A stretch of DNA of 64,000 nucleotides from Carnobacterium viridans (GTDB lineage Bacteria > Bacillota > Bacilli > Lactobacillales > Carnobacteriaceae). Both the position numbers and the translations under genes were made by a program. Numbering within the stretch: the first letter of the stretch is position 1; the number at the start of each line of letters is the position of its first letter. The stretch spans positions 620,001 through 684,000 of the forward strand of contig NZ_FNJW01000008.1 in NCBI RefSeq assembly GCF_900102725.1, given 5' to 3'. The notes beneath the pieces are model-generated. The model saw nothing but the letters and a program-made list of their open reading frames with translations. It had not been told where the DNA came from and did not search any database. This document shows positions 15,689 to 26,018 of this stretch, in pieces.

Positions 15689-16597
15689 TTATTTTCTTGT
15701 GCATAATATGGATTCTTTTAAATGATAAATTAGTTCATTGTCTATCTTCAAACTGAACTTTCTTGCAAATAGATAGGGAGAATTTTTCAACCTATTAAAA
15801 TCTTCTGTTCTCCAAGTATACGGATTGCCTTTTTCCCAATCAATATACCGCATAATAGATAAATAATTATCATTAAATTCTTTTGAATATAAGTTTTCTT
15901 TAAACTGACTATTATATAAAAGTGTTTGGAGGAAAAATTCATCGCCACAAAGCGTATTTCTAAATATTTTTGAAATCCACTTTTCCTGCGACACCGTATA
16001 TTCAGCAAAATCATTTGTAATACTGAACCAATTAGCTCCTTTCATATACGTAACGTTGCTGTTTCTCATTCTATCGATACCCATTAACTTTTGAAACTTG
16101 TTAAAAAAATGATTGGTTTTATTTCTCAGCATTCCAGTTATCTTGTTTTTTGTGAAGAAGCTACTATCTTGAATAAGATAATAAAATTTCACTCTAGCTA
16201 AAATATTCTTCTGAATGTCTTTTTCATTAAAATGAATGAACTCTTTTCCCATATTCTTCTCAAAAAAATCATGAATTTCATCTTGATTCTTAAGAGGAAA
16301 ATCTACGCCGGATAAAAGGTGATAATAAGCATAAGTTTTTTCTGTTGCCGCTTTTAACAAATTGATTTCACACTGTATTTGGGAAAAACCGCCCCAATTG
16401 ATAGTTGTTCTCTCAATAAAATAAACAGCACTTTTACATCCAACAAATTTCTTTTTAAAGTTCTCGTCTATTTTTGATTTCAAATCAATATGAATATAAA
16501 TATCATTTCTTTCATCATCTAAAACTTCCACTAGATTTTCTAGTAATTCAAATTCATTGTGGGCTATGATAAGATAAGCATGTTTATTTAATGTCAT
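15689..16597 (-). CDS. GT14-type core-2/I-branching beta-1,6-N-acetylglucosaminyltransferase family protein
   Basis: The protein (302 residues from the ATG at 16597, which follows GAGGAGA) begins NKHAYLIIAHNEFELLENLV and has YIHIDLKSK, TTINWGGFSQIQCEINLL and YYHLLSGVDFPLK, the signatures of the bacterial branch of the core-2/I-branching family. GANWFSIT and CGDEFFLQTLLYNS follow in the usual order. It probably adds a branching sugar to the repeat unit. It is the last gene of the distal polysaccharide block, followed by a decayed insertion element. Confidence 0.88.
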   Translation of the reverse strand: MTLNKHAYLIIAHNEFELLENLVEVLDDERNDIYIHIDLKSKIDENFKKKFVGCKSAVYFIERTTINWGGFSQIQCEINLLKAATEKTYAYYHLLSGVDFPLKNQDEIHDFFEKNMGKEFIHFNEKDIQKNILARVKFYYLIQDSSFFTKNKITGMLRNKTNHFFNKFQKLMGIDRMRNSNVTYMKGANWFSITNDFAEYTVSQEKWISKIFRNTLCGDEFFLQTLLYNSQFKENLYSKEFNDNYLSIMRYIDWEKGNPYTWRTEDFNRLKNSPYLFARKFSLKIDNELIYHLKESILCTRK

Positions 16598-16715
16598 GAT
16601 TAAATCTCCTCTATATAAAAACATGTTTTTTTGTGTGAAAAAGTATAATCGTCAAGTTTGAACGTCTCATAATTGAAGTCATAAGATCCTTAGACAAAAA
16701 GCAGAGTAGAACCCT

Positions 16716-18239
16716 TTATCTTCGCATCATTTTATCCATAAACGCGCGTCGCTCTCTCTTGTTCAATAATACGATGAAGTTATATGCCAAAGCGAATACG
16801 CTTGTCAAAGTGACTGCTACAATCAGCATAAGCCAACCGTCTATATTTAGGACATTTAGTAGCAACACTGCAAAGATAGATGTCACGATGACCGACAGAG
16901 TATTTTTCAGTATGGCCGGGTAGAACGCTGTCCACTTGATATTTAGACAATGAGCTCCATAAATCGGCAGAAACACCAACGATCGAATTACTGAGAAGGC
17001 TGTGCTTGTACCCGCAATGATATATAATTTTAAATTATCGTCATCTGTGAATTGCAACGCCACCAATACGATGATGATGGTCAGAAATGAATTGGCGAAC
17101 AAATAGATAGATGTCTGTTTCACTTTATTTGTTGCCGTGAACAGATTCCATAGTCCTTCCAAAGGGAGCACAAACATGAATTCAATGCAAGACAGAATTG
17201 TCAATGTATACAACAATTTTGCATCCTGGCTCGGTACCCAAAGCTTATAGAAAATCTCCCCGTATGCGAACAGAGCCGCAACCGGGATACAAGCGAACAT
17301 CCCGAGGAACTTGATGGATGCCCACAACTGGTTTTTCATATCCTTATAGTCTTTTTTTGCATAGCTGATTGTCAATTGCGGCGCAAAAACACTTGCAAAT
17401 GTTCCAAACAGTGCCAAGATAGCTGACGGCATCGTTTTAGCCACCGACAACACTCCCATTGCCGCTGAGCTGACATAGAGGTTCGTAATTAATAAATCCA
17501 GTCCCGTCGACATAATCGAGCTCATTTTAGAGAAGCTATTCCAGATGCCTGATGACAAAAGCACCTTGATTACGGATACATCAAAATATTGCTTTTTAAC
17601 CTTTATCTCTGGCAACAGTTTTTTCGTGTAATGCACGTTCCAAACAAAGAGATAAAGCGTTGCTATAAGTGCGGCTCCACCCACATACCAAACGGAGGGG
17701 GCAAAGAAGCCGAAAGCCACAGTCAAGACCACAACCCGCAATAAGTTAGAAATGATACCTTGGATGGAAGAAAGATACAGCTTGTTCCGTACAAAAGTAG
17801 CCACACTATATGTAGAAGAGATGATGGTGACCAGAAAATTCAAGAAAATGAAGGCCCAAAGCCATTGAACATCTAGTAAAATTGTATCAGATATGTTGAC
17901 AATCTTATTCAGATTCAGAATGATTAAAACCGATGGAATACTCAATATGAGCGACGTAATGAGATTAGTGATAACAACCGAAGTGAAATAATGATTCGAT
18001 CCCTCCGTATCATTTTGGTGAATCTTGATGGTGATAAATCGACCGGCCATCGAATTCAGTGCGGCTGTGATGACTTGTGCATAGCCAACAAAGTTATTCG
18101 CCAAGCCGACAAATCCGTAAGCTTCACTACCGACATTTTGGACGATGAATGGCGTCAGTAGAAAACTGATTCCCAAATTTACTCCGAAACCAACTATCTG
18201 TGCACTCATATTGACAACAAATTGCTTATTTTTATCCAC
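16716..18239 (-). CDS. Wzx-type polysaccharide flippase (distal block)
   Basis: The 507-residue protein has about 14 membrane segments and the beginning of MOP-superfamily exporters (NMSAQIVGFGVNLGISFLLT, PFIVQNVGSEAYGFVGLANN). It would carry lipid-linked repeat units across the membrane. Base composition is clearly higher in GC than most of the window, like the glycosyltransferases at 22.8-28.3 kb, suggesting a shared foreign origin. A second flippase is at 59.2 kb, so each block has its own. Confidence 0.92.
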   Translation of the reverse strand: MDKNKQFVVNMSAQIVGFGVNLGISFLLTPFIVQNVGSEAYGFVGLANNFVGYAQVITAALNSMAGRFITIKIHQNDTEGSNHYFTSVVITNLITSLILSIPSVLIILNLNKIVNISDTILLDVQWLWAFIFLNFLVTIISSTYSVATFVRNKLYLSSIQGIISNLLRVVVLTVAFGFFAPSVWYVGGAALIATLYLFVWNVHYTKKLLPEIKVKKQYFDVSVIKVLLSSGIWNSFSKMSSIMSTGLDLLITNLYVSSAAMGVLSVAKTMPSAILALFGTFASVFAPQLTISYAKKDYKDMKNQLWASIKFLGMFACIPVAALFAYGEIFYKLWVPSQDAKLLYTLTILSCIEFMFVLPLEGLWNLFTATNKVKQTSIYLFANSFLTIIIVLVALQFTDDDNLKLYIIAGTSTAFSVIRSLVFLPIYGAHCLNIKWTAFYPAILKNTLSVIVTSIFAVLLLNVLNIDGWLMLIVAVTLTSVFALAYNFIVLLNKRERRAFMDKMMRR

Positions 18240-18349
18240 TATGATCCTCTTTTCAAATTAATAAATCTCTTTTATTTTTTTAACAACTGGAACGCTTTGT
18301 ATGTCAACGTAACTGCTGACCGTCAATTGGACGAGTCTCCCTTTTTCAA

Positions 18350-18478
18350 TTAAAGAAAACAGCCCATTGGATCATTAATGTTTTCTTGATTCCATTCAGG
18401 ATGCACGATACGGGGGGGCAATGCTTTTTTGCTAGAGTCAAATCTCATTTGTTGAATCCAAGACTTTCTTCTATTATT
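18350..18478 (-). pseudogene. Orphan C-terminal gene tail
   Basis: An open stretch of about 36 codons upstream of the flippase reads RRKSWIQQMRFDSSKKALPP, then HPEWNQENINDPMGCFL and stop. It has protein-like composition but no start or 5' part, and I do not recognise the family. It appears to be the tail left when an upstream gene was replaced. The rest of 18240-18716 is empty. Confidence 0.4.
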
Positions 18479-18716
18479 ATATTGTACTATATCATTTTCA
18501 AAATAACTATTAGTATTTCACTTAATATTGTTACACCATAATTATGTCACAATTATAAAAAATGGCGATCTCTTAGTCCTCATTTATCCAACCAATTAGA
18601 ATTTCAACCAATACTACCGCATAAGCATTCATAATACTTTTAATGTCATCTTTGAAGTGCTACAATGACTTTAGGATTTAATTTTTGAAAATCCGAAGAA
18701 TTATTTTTGTTGGGTT

Positions 18717-19172
18717 TAGGGCGTGTTTGAAAACTGATTATTAATAATACCAATCTAGTTTCCAATATAATAAAATAATATAGGTGTGATTATCATGAGT
18801 AGTGAACGTTATGAATGGATTGCTAGAAGCGGTGCTGCATGGTGGGTTTCACCTAAAGAACGGTATGGACTATTGGAAACGGTTTATATCCGCTTTTGTT
18901 TATGACGGGATAATAGTTTATTGGCTATACGAACTTATGTGAATACTCATAAGCGGACCTACACCATTCCACTCAAGAAAAACTCGAAAGAACCTTGGAC
19001 TATCGATTGGTGATTGTATAAGGAACGCCATTTGGTGGAGTGTTTCTTTAATAAGTTAAAGCATTTCCGCCATGTCACAACACGATACGATAAGCTCGCA
19101 ACCTCTTACTTAGACTTTGTTTATATCACGGCTATTTTTCTATCAACGAAATTGTTTTAAAACACGCCCTAA
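18717..19172 (+). mobile_element. Decayed IS5-like element with matching ends
   Basis: TTAGGGCGTGTTTGAAAAC at the left and its complement (one mismatch) at the right bound 456 bp. Between them the plus strand reads MSSERYEWIARSGAAWW and, after stops, VECFFNKLKHFRHVTTRYDK followed by LATSYLDFVYITAIFLSTKL, the C-terminal motif of IS5-family transposases. The middle of the gene is gone, so it is dead, or mobile only in trans. Confidence 0.75.
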
Positions 19173-19229
19173 TCTTTATAAAATTTAGACAACAGATATG
19201 GAGGTGTACACATACTATACCCATGACTT

Positions 19230-20042
19230 ACTGTACTCATGTCTTTGCACTGGGATTTCTGTTCCGTAAAGAGATATTTTTTCAATTTAAACACTTTAGG
19301 AGGGATGAAATTACTTTTCTTTCTTCAACACTATCATCGCAGTAACATCAGCAATATTATTGCATTGAACGATGATTCCATACCTACTTCTACTGAGGTT
19401 GTGTATAATACCCCTTACCATGGGATGTAGATACATCCACCCCCCAGAAAACAACCATCCGACCTCACTACAACTATCTTCACCACTCCAGAAATAACGC
19501 CAACAATCGATTTTTCCGTAAATATTCTCACCGAGCACTACTTCGAATGTCTTACCCTCAAGTCTATACCCAACCGACCTAATACCACCACTAGCTTCAA
19601 AGTAAAAGTAAACAAATACACACTCTAAAACCCTCAACTAGCGTACTTTTTTTACAGACGCTAGCAACGCCTATTTTAACACACCCTTTGGCTGACACTC
19701 AGCCACCCCACAAATCATCAATCTAGCGATGTAACAATATGTGTAGTCAAAAGACACCCCTCAAAAATAGATCCACCTGTATACCCATTTAAAATCCGAT
19801 TACCAAAGAATTTACAGAGATTATACTAAAATCGGCTACAGCTGTAGCTAATTTGACCAATCCAAAATCTGAAGTCGTCGCTTTTTTTGCAAACGTAACC
19901 CGAGTCCCCTCCAAAATCCATTAACTAAGTTAACATGAATCAAAAGTCGTTTCTTTGACCTATCAGTGGTGCTCCTATTGAGACGATTTTTGAAACTTAG
20001 CCCCACTGTGGACATTAACCAATTTTCTACCAATGGCTCTAC
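19230..20042 (+). pseudogene. Decayed partial copy of the adjacent polysaccharide-deacetylase gene
   Basis: The leader, ribosome-binding site and signal region (GGATTTCTGTTC..., AGGAGGGATGAAA, PTSTEVV) match the start of the gene at 20170. Near 19935-20042 the wording AATCAAAAGTCGTTTCTTTG, ACCTATCAGTGG and AATGGCTCTACC matches the first NodB domain of that gene. The middle is scrambled and has many stops, and the copy ends before the later domains. It is a tandem duplication now ruined. Confidence 0.7.
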
Positions 20043-20169
20043 CTAAGCAGTATGTAATATAATCGTTAACATCCTCGATTCATGTCCCTCTGTCTCTCAT
20101 ACATTTACATTGGCATTTCTGTTCTATAATGAAACATTTTTCCAATATAAGCACTTAGGAGGACTAAAT

Positions 20170-22659
20170 ATGAAAAAAAATTTTATTTTCGCCGTCACTG
20201 CACTTATGTACTTTTCATTCTTCAGTGATACGCTGGCAGTGAACGCTGATACCTTACCTACTTCTACTGAGGTTATACCACCACCCGATGAAGCTGCATC
20301 CACCGATTTAGAACAAACCGCTACTTCTGATATTGACGCTTCTGAAACGGTTGTTCCTGAAACAGTTATTTCTGATACTGACACTTCTGAAACGGTTGTT
20401 CCTGAAACAGTTACTTCTGATACTAACACTCCTGAAACGGTTGTTCCTGAAACAGCTACTTCTGATACTGACACTCCTGAAACGGTTGTTCCTGAAACAG
20501 CTACTTCTGATACTGACACTTCTGAAACGGTTGTTCCTGAAACAGCTACTTCTGATACTGACACTTCTGAAACGGTTACTTCTGATAATTCAGCTGATAC
20601 ATCTGTGATTCCGGAACAAACGAGTGACACACCTTCTGCTACACCTACACAAGCCGCTGATATCATAGAAGCAGCTACAAAACTTGTAACAGATCCTGCT
20701 ACAACTATAGACACTCACACCACTCCATCCCAACTAATCAATCAAGTCAACACAAATCAAAAAGTTATTTCTTTGACTATCAGTGGAGTCTCCAATGATG
20801 CCCATATTAACGAAATCTTGCAGAACCTAGCCACATTGGGCGTCAAAGCAACTTTCTTCGTCAACGGTTCCACTAGTCAAGCGGCACTTACTAAAATTAT
20901 CGCCGCCGGCCATGACATCGGTAACCACGCTAGCACTGGTGTTGACGTGAGTGGAATGACCGCAGAACAACTCATCTCTGAACTCGCTCTGACAGAAGCT
21001 GCCACTCAAGGTAGCGGTGCGACTTCCACTCCTTATTTCCGTGCTCCAGGTGGTATCACAAATGAAGCGGTTCTGAAAACAGTTGGAGGTCAAGGATACG
21101 ACTACACTATCGGATGGTCTATTGACCCATGGGATTGGTCAGGCATTTCAGCCAGCGAAATCACTTCAATTGTCACTAGCCAACTTGCACCTGGGAGTAT
21201 TATTTTACTAGATGCCGGATCTACAGCAACTGGAACACCAGCAGCACTGCTTGATATTATTACTAGGGCTAAAATTTTAGGCTATACATTCACAACTTTA
21301 GAAGATCTACTTGCTTATGAAGGGGTTTATACTGAAGAACCTGCTCCAACAACTCCGTCTAATCCGATTAACCAAGTCAACACAAACCAAAAAGTTATCT
21401 CTTTAACTATCAGCGGAGTCTCCGATGATGCTCATATTGACGCAATTTTGCAGAATTTAACCAAATTGGGCATTAAAGCAACTTTCTTCGTCAATGGTTC
21501 CACTAGCCAATCGGCACTTACTAAAATTATCGCTGCTGGCCATGACATCGGCAACCACGCTAGCACTGGTGTTGACGTGAGTGGAATGACTGAAGAACAA
21601 CTCATCTTTGAACTCGCTCTGACAGAAGCTGCTATTCAAAGTAACGGCGGTGTAACTTCTTCACCTTATTTCCGTGCTCCAGGTGGTATCACAAATGAAG
21701 CCGTTCTAAAAACAGTTGGAAGTCAAGGATACGACTACACTATTGGCTGGTCTATTGATTCATGGGATTGGTCAGGCATTTCAGCCAGTGAGATTACTTC
21801 ATCCATCACTAGCCAACTTGCACCTGGGGGTATTATTTTACTAGATGCCGGATCTACAGCAACTGGAACACCAGCAGCACTGCTTGATATTGTTACCATG
21901 GCTCAAAGTTTGGGCTATACCTTCACAACTTTAGAGGGTTTATTGGCTTACAAAGGTGTTTATACTGAAGAACCTGTTCCAACAACTCCATCCCAACTAA
22001 TCCATCAGGTCAATACGGATAAAAAAGTCATTTCTTTAACCTTTGATGACGGTAATGACGCTAACAATCTCGAACAAATATTGAATAATTTGCTTCAATA
22101 CAACGTCAAAGCGACCTTCTTTATGAACGGTTCCACTGATCCAGCTTTGCTCAATAGAATTGTTGCCGAAGGTCATCAGTTAGGAAACCATACGTATTAC
22201 CATGGCATAGCAACTGAAGAAACAGAAGCACAACTCATTGAAGATATCACTTTGATGGATGAGTATATCGTTACAACCACTGGCATTAGCGCTAAACCCT
22301 ATTTCCGTTTCCCTGCTGGGTATCTCAATGACTCCGCCTTAGAAACGGTTGGGGAACTTGGATACACTTACACTATCGGTTGGACTGTTGATCCTTGGGA
22401 CTGGTCAGGTATCTCATCAGAAGCAATTACCTACCTTATCACTGAAGATCTTAATCCTGGTAACATCTACTTGCTACATGCCAGTGACATCGCAACGGGT
22501 ACGCCAGCTGCTTTGTTGGATATAATCCCATTTTTCCAAGCATCAGGCTATGAATTCAAGACTATCGAACAACTGCTTACCTATGAAGGAGATTACACGG
22601 TAGAAACGAATGACTTAGCCTTTAGTGGATTAGTATCGGTAGATGAAGTTACGATATAA
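20170..22659 (+). CDS. Secreted triple-NodB polysaccharide deacetylase family protein, only the third domain catalytically complete
   Basis: The start is the ATG at 20170 after AGGAGG; the product is 829 residues. A signal peptide (KKNFIFAVTALMYFSFFSDT) is followed by a Thr/Glu/Pro-rich spacer made of 15-residue repeats, then three homologous domains of about 205 residues. Domain 3 has the NodB metal and catalytic motifs TFDDG, NHTYYH, RFPAG and LLHAS. Domains 1 and 2 have TISGV, NHASTG, RAPGG and LLDAG instead, losing the Asp-Asp pair, the second His and the last His. They are probably non-catalytic and may bind glycan. It likely removes acetyl groups from peptidoglycan or surface polysaccharide outside the cell. 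No LPxTG anchor or membrane tail is seen. It is the only plus-strand gene in the polysaccharide block. Confidence 0.88.
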   Translation: MKKNFIFAVTALMYFSFFSDTLAVNADTLPTSTEVIPPPDEAASTDLEQTATSDIDASETVVPETVISDTDTSETVVPETVTSDTNTPETVVPETATSDTDTPETVVPETATSDTDTSETVVPETATSDTDTSETVTSDNSADTSVIPEQTSDTPSATPTQAADIIEAATKLVTDPATTIDTHTTPSQLINQVNTNQKVISLTISGVSNDAHINEILQNLATLGVKATFFVNGSTSQAALTKIIAAGHDIGNHASTGVDVSGMTAEQLISELALTEAATQGSGATSTPYFRAPGGITNEAVLKTVGGQGYDYTIGWSIDPWDWSGISASEITSIVTSQLAPGSIILLDAGSTATGTPAALLDIITRAKILGYTFTTLEDLLAYEGVYTEEPAPTTPSNPINQVNTNQKVISLTISGVSDDAHIDAILQNLTKLGIKATFFVNGSTSQSALTKIIAAGHDIGNHASTGVDVSGMTEEQLIFELALTEAAIQSNGGVTSSPYFRAPGGITNEAVLKTVGSQGYDYTIGWSIDSWDWSGISASEITSSITSQLAPGGIILLDAGSTATGTPAALLDIVTMAQSLGYTFTTLEGLLAYKGVYTEEPVPTTPSQLIHQVNTDKKVISLTFDDGNDANNLEQILNNLLQYNVKATFFMNGSTDPALLNRIVAEGHQLGNHTYYHGIATEETEAQLIEDITLMDEYIVTTTGISAKPYFRFPAGYLNDSALETVGELGYTYTIGWTVDPWDWSGISSEAITYLITEDLNPGNIYLLHASDIATGTPAALLDIIPFFQASGYEFKTIEQLLTYEGDYTVETNDLAFSGLVSVDEVTI
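20326..20590 (+). repeat. 45-bp coding repeats in the spacer of the deacetylase
   Basis: About five and a half copies of a 45-bp unit encode SETVVPETATSDTDT with few changes. The unit is nearly identical at DNA level between copies, so copy number can change by slippage. It creates long false open frames on both strands. Confidence 0.85.
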
Positions 22660-22764
22660 ACTCATCGAATTCGTGCTGTAAACACTCCGGGAAGGTGTTT
22701 GATTTCTTCCTTAGTGTTTTTGTTATGAAACCACCACTTGTACTCAGCTCAATCAAACCTTTTC

Positions 22765-22812
22765 AAAAAAAGAAAGTCTTCCATTTCAGCTGAGATGGGA
22801 GACTTTCTTTGA
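22765..22812. terminator. Bidirectional terminator between convergent genes
   Basis: AAAGAAAGTCTTCCAT pairs with ATGGGAGACTTTCTTT with one G-U pair. It has A runs at the left and T runs at the right and lies between the converging deacetylase and glycosyltransferase genes. A shorter stem (AAACAC/GTGTTT, about 22679-22699) precedes it. Confidence 0.8.
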
Positions 22813-22815
22813 TTT

Positions 22816-23790
22816 TTATTTAGCTATGAGATTATGGAAGACACGGAACAGTGTTGGGCTGATAGAGAACAGACCATTCTTCACGCGATCTTTGGTCGAT
22901 AGGAGTGATTTAGTCTTGTATGAGCAGTATGTAGCGTCAAATTTTTTCTTCAACGCCTGCAGTATTGTTTTGTCGTTATCGGGAGCAGCCGAAGCTTTTT
23001 GGTAGGTGACGATCATGCGGTTCAAGGACTGCTGATTAGACCGGGCCGACAACTCCTTCAACCCTTCTTTTTCAAAAAAAGTTGCGCGCTCAGAAAAAGC
23101 ATCAAACACCTGTAAATTTTTCCGGCTCATTTTCCCGGTTCCCGTAATGCTGTCGCTCCGTTGCAAATAATAATACATCTTCAAATCCGTGTATACGATG
23201 GTTTTTGCCTTATAAATTAGCTTATAAGTCGTGAATTCATCTTCTTGGATCTTACCGATTGGAAAACGGATGGTATCCCACAAAGCTTTTTTGTAAAGTT
23301 TATTTGTACAAATGATCATTTGTACGTTGTATTCTGGATCAAACATTTTCCACAATGCCTCAATATTGCTCATTTTTTCAATACTTTGTTCAGGCAGTAC
23401 CGTATCGATGTCTTCCCCCTCAAAATAAGCCAGATAACTACATACGGAGATATCCACTTGATTTTCCTTCAAGTTCTTCCATAAGATTTCCAGTGTCTCT
23501 TCATGTATGGTGTCGTCGCTATCGAGGAAGAACAAGTAATCCCCTTTGGCAGTTTCGATGCCGGCATTGCGCGCATCCGATAATCCGCCATTTGGTTTGT
23601 GGATTACGACGATTCGCTCATCTTGGGCAGCTAAGGTATCACATAAATCACCGGACCTATCTGGCGACCCATCGTCGACCAGAATAATTTCAAGATTTCT
23701 ATAAGACTGGGCCATCAAGGAAGTCACGCAACTGGTCAGGTATTTTTCCACTTTATATACAGGTACAATAACACTAATCAACTCGACCAT
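22816..23790 (-). CDS. GT2-family glycosyltransferase
   Basis: The start is placed at the ATG at 23790, because AGGAGG lies just before it; the longer frame has none. The GT-A fold is clear: VELISVIVPVYKVEKYL, VDDGSPDRS, GGLSDARNAGIE and FLDSDD, the last binding the sugar nucleotide and metal. IQEDEFTTYKLIYKA follows at the usual place. It transfers a sugar to the lipid-linked unit at the inner membrane face. It is the last gene of the GC-richer run and the acceptor is unknown. Confidence 0.92.
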   Translation of the reverse strand: MVELISVIVPVYKVEKYLTSCVTSLMAQSYRNLEIILVDDGSPDRSGDLCDTLAAQDERIVVIHKPNGGLSDARNAGIETAKGDYLFFLDSDDTIHEETLEILWKNLKENQVDISVCSYLAYFEGEDIDTVLPEQSIEKMSNIEALWKMFDPEYNVQMIICTNKLYKKALWDTIRFPIGKIQEDEFTTYKLIYKAKTIVYTDLKMYYYLQRSDSITGTGKMSRKNLQVFDAFSERATFFEKEGLKELSARSNQQSLNRMIVTYQKASAAPDNDKTILQALKKKFDATYCSYKTKSLLSTKDRVKNGLFSISPTLFRVFHNLIAK

Positions 23791-23824
23791 TTTTTCCCTC
23801 CTAACTTTATGACCCTTGAAGGAA

Positions 23825-24868
23825 TCATATCGTCTCTTTCTTTTCATATTTTCTTGTGATGATATTCAGATACAGTATTGGTAAATAGAAGAACAGCTGG
23901 TATTTCACCTTCTCTGATAGCCGCAAGCCTGACGCCTTTTTAAAGGCATTCATCACGCGACTGTGTAGACCTGGATAGCGTTCTTGAATGTCGGTCATGA
24001 CGACCACATAAGCTTGCTTTGTGGAATAGGTACGGTTTTTTTTGAGGGCTTCAATGCAGGAGAAGAAATTTGTGACATATTCCTTCAACAAACTACGCTG
24101 CGTTAACGCATTAATAACTATTTCGGAAACTGTCTCGTTATCGCGAAGATATGTTGCGCTCCGTTCCAATGCACCCACAACATCCATTCGTTTCGGATTA
24201 TAAGAAAAAGAAATGGATGAATCTCTTTGTAGGTAATAACTTAGAACGTGATTTATAAACACGACTTTTCCAGACTTCGAGAGTGCCTTAAATGTGAACT
24301 CCTGATCCTCTCCGTTGATGCATCCTTCTGTATATTGGATGTCATTATCGACCAGCAAAGTCTTCCTGTAAAGGGCACTTCCATTCCAAATCGATAACCT
24401 TGCATGAAGCAGCATTTCTTCAAGCGCACCGACACCTGTCATTTGATTCAGTTCTTTCGACCAATCGTTGAAATAAGTGTTGGTGATCTGTCCTGATGCA
24501 TCTACCTTGTCATAGGCCCAGCATGCCACATCCGGTGATTGGTTCTCGATCGTTACATAAACGCGTTCGACAAAGTCTCTAGCAACATAGTCATCCCCAT
24601 CAAGAAAAAAGACATAAGTGCCTGCCGCAGCTTTTAACCCAGCATTCCGGGCTGAACTCACGCCCCCATTTTCTTTTTTGATGATTTGATATTTCGGAAA
24701 AAAAGCATCCGCCAGTAAGCTTTCAGCTATACGACAGCTCTCATCCTTCGACCCATCATCCACGATGATGATTTCAAACTGTTGATTCGTCTGTCTCAGT
24801 AAAGAGAACAGCGTTTTTGGAATATAGTCCTGAACATTATACACTGGTATTATGACACTCAGTTTCAC
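23825..24868 (-). CDS. GT2-family glycosyltransferase
   Basis: The 347-residue protein starts at GTG with AGGAGG 6 nt upstream. Motifs are KLSVIIPVYNVQDYIP, IVDDGSKDESCR, GGVSSARNAGL, FLDGDDYVARD and NGEDQEFTF. It is closely similar in plan to the next gene at 22816, so the two may have arisen by duplication; each would add one sugar. The gene ends about 35 bp before the next start. Confidence 0.92.
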   Translation of the reverse strand: MKLSVIIPVYNVQDYIPKTLFSLLRQTNQQFEIIIVDDGSKDESCRIAESLLADAFFPKYQIIKKENGGVSSARNAGLKAAAGTYVFFLDGDDYVARDFVERVYVTIENQSPDVACWAYDKVDASGQITNTYFNDWSKELNQMTGVGALEEMLLHARLSIWNGSALYRKTLLVDNDIQYTEGCINGEDQEFTFKALSKSGKVVFINHVLSYYLQRDSSISFSYNPKRMDVVGALERSATYLRDNETVSEIVINALTQRSLLKEYVTNFFSCIEALKKNRTYSTKQAYVVVMTDIQERYPGLHSRVMNAFKKASGLRLSEKVKYQLFFYLPILYLNIITRKYEKKETI

Positions 24869-24910
24869 GGATATCCTCCTTTTTCTTATGACTATTTTGT
24901 GCGTATGTTC

Positions 24911-26017
24911 TTACCCTAATACATAGGGATACGTTTCATTGGTATTGCCTAATGCGAACGTGATGACATGGTATAGCAAGTACCATAATACAAAGTAGAC
25001 TGTCAGCACTTGTTTGTTGCCTTCTTCCGAGTTATGGATTAGCATACTCACAAGAATTACTTGTACAATAGAAGCATAGTCCTCTAGTCTACCTGCATAA
25101 GTCGAAAAATAGGTGATGAAACGAAATGGAATTTGCAACAAAGTAATATTGAACAAGAATCCATATGCCCCGTTCGGAATCTTATTGTTCATTTCCTGGC
25201 TGAAAACCCCTAATGGCAGAATGACCGGCAAGGTATAAAAGAGGAACCCCCATCCGAAATTTGAAAAGTTGAAATTATAACCTTCAAGCCCCAGTGTTGA
25301 AATAAGCCCGGAACTGGTTGCCAACTGGATGATGCCATAAACCACCAACGGCGAAGAGAAAATGAAGAAATAAAATATGGCCTTTAGGATACCCTTGCTA
25401 TCTTGCGCGAAGAAACTGAACACATACAACACAATAAAAAGAAGTGCTGTCACATGGAATAAAGAAGCAAGCAACACAAAGACGAGATATTTCATAAACT
25501 GATGGTTGACGATGTATTGGAAGGCATAAAACACGATTGCTACCGCGATGCTTTGACGCACTAAATTTAAAGACGTATTGAAAAGGAATAAGTAATAGAT
25601 AAACAAGGAAAGGTTTGGATTTAAATATTTTTCCATAGACTGTATACCCAGCCAAACAAAACTCATCTGAACGAATGTACTTAAGAAAAATAGCGTCTTA
25701 GGGTCATCATATATGAATAAACTGACCCAATTCAAGAAGACATAGCCCGGTTCAAACAAATCGGAATTTCCGGAAAAATATTCCAACGCATATGGGAATA
25801 TCTCTACATGTTTAAGCCAACCGTACATACCGATATAAGTCAGGGTGTCCGTTCCGACATCTCCCCGTAAACTTGCCAACAAGCAGACTGGCAACAGGAT
25901 AAGAACCATCCAGAAGAACTTCGTGATTTTTGACTGGCTCTTGCTTAGGTTATATAAGTAAGAAAACAAAATGGAGACGGAAAATGTTCCCCCATAAATT
26001 AATAATGAACTCAGCAT
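24911..26017 (-). CDS. EpsG-like polysaccharide polymerase (distal block)
   Basis: The start is the ATG at 26017, one base after the upstream gene's TAG and behind GAGG (an earlier ATG at 26035 lies inside that gene). About ten membrane segments follow, with ASLRGDVGTDTLTYIGMY, the EpsG-family loop motif, and LVRQSIAVAIVFYAFQYI. These proteins act as Wzy-type polymerases of exopolysaccharide. The window has two other polymerase candidates (49.7 and 55.7 kb). Confidence 0.85.
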   Translation of the reverse strand: MLSSLLIYGGTFSVSILFSYLYNLSKSQSKITKFFWMVLILLPVCLLASLRGDVGTDTLTYIGMYGWLKHVEIFPYALEYFSGNSDLFEPGYVFLNWVSLFIYDDPKTLFFLSTFVQMSFVWLGIQSMEKYLNPNLSLFIYYLFLFNTSLNLVRQSIAVAIVFYAFQYIVNHQFMKYLVFVLLASLFHVTALLFIVLYVFSFFAQDSKGILKAIFYFFIFSSPLVVYGIIQLATSSGLISTLGLEGYNFNFSNFGWGFLFYTLPVILPLGVFSQEMNNKIPNGAYGFLFNITLLQIPFRFITYFSTYAGRLEDYASIVQVILVSMLIHNSEEGNKQVLTVYFVLWYLLYHVITFALGNTNETYPYVLG

Positions 26018-26018
26018 A

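Noticed and set aside
20124..20714. Long frames on both strands across the Thr/Glu/Pro repeat
   Set aside because: They are products of the 45-bp periodic DNA, since a repeat without stops in one frame is often open in others.
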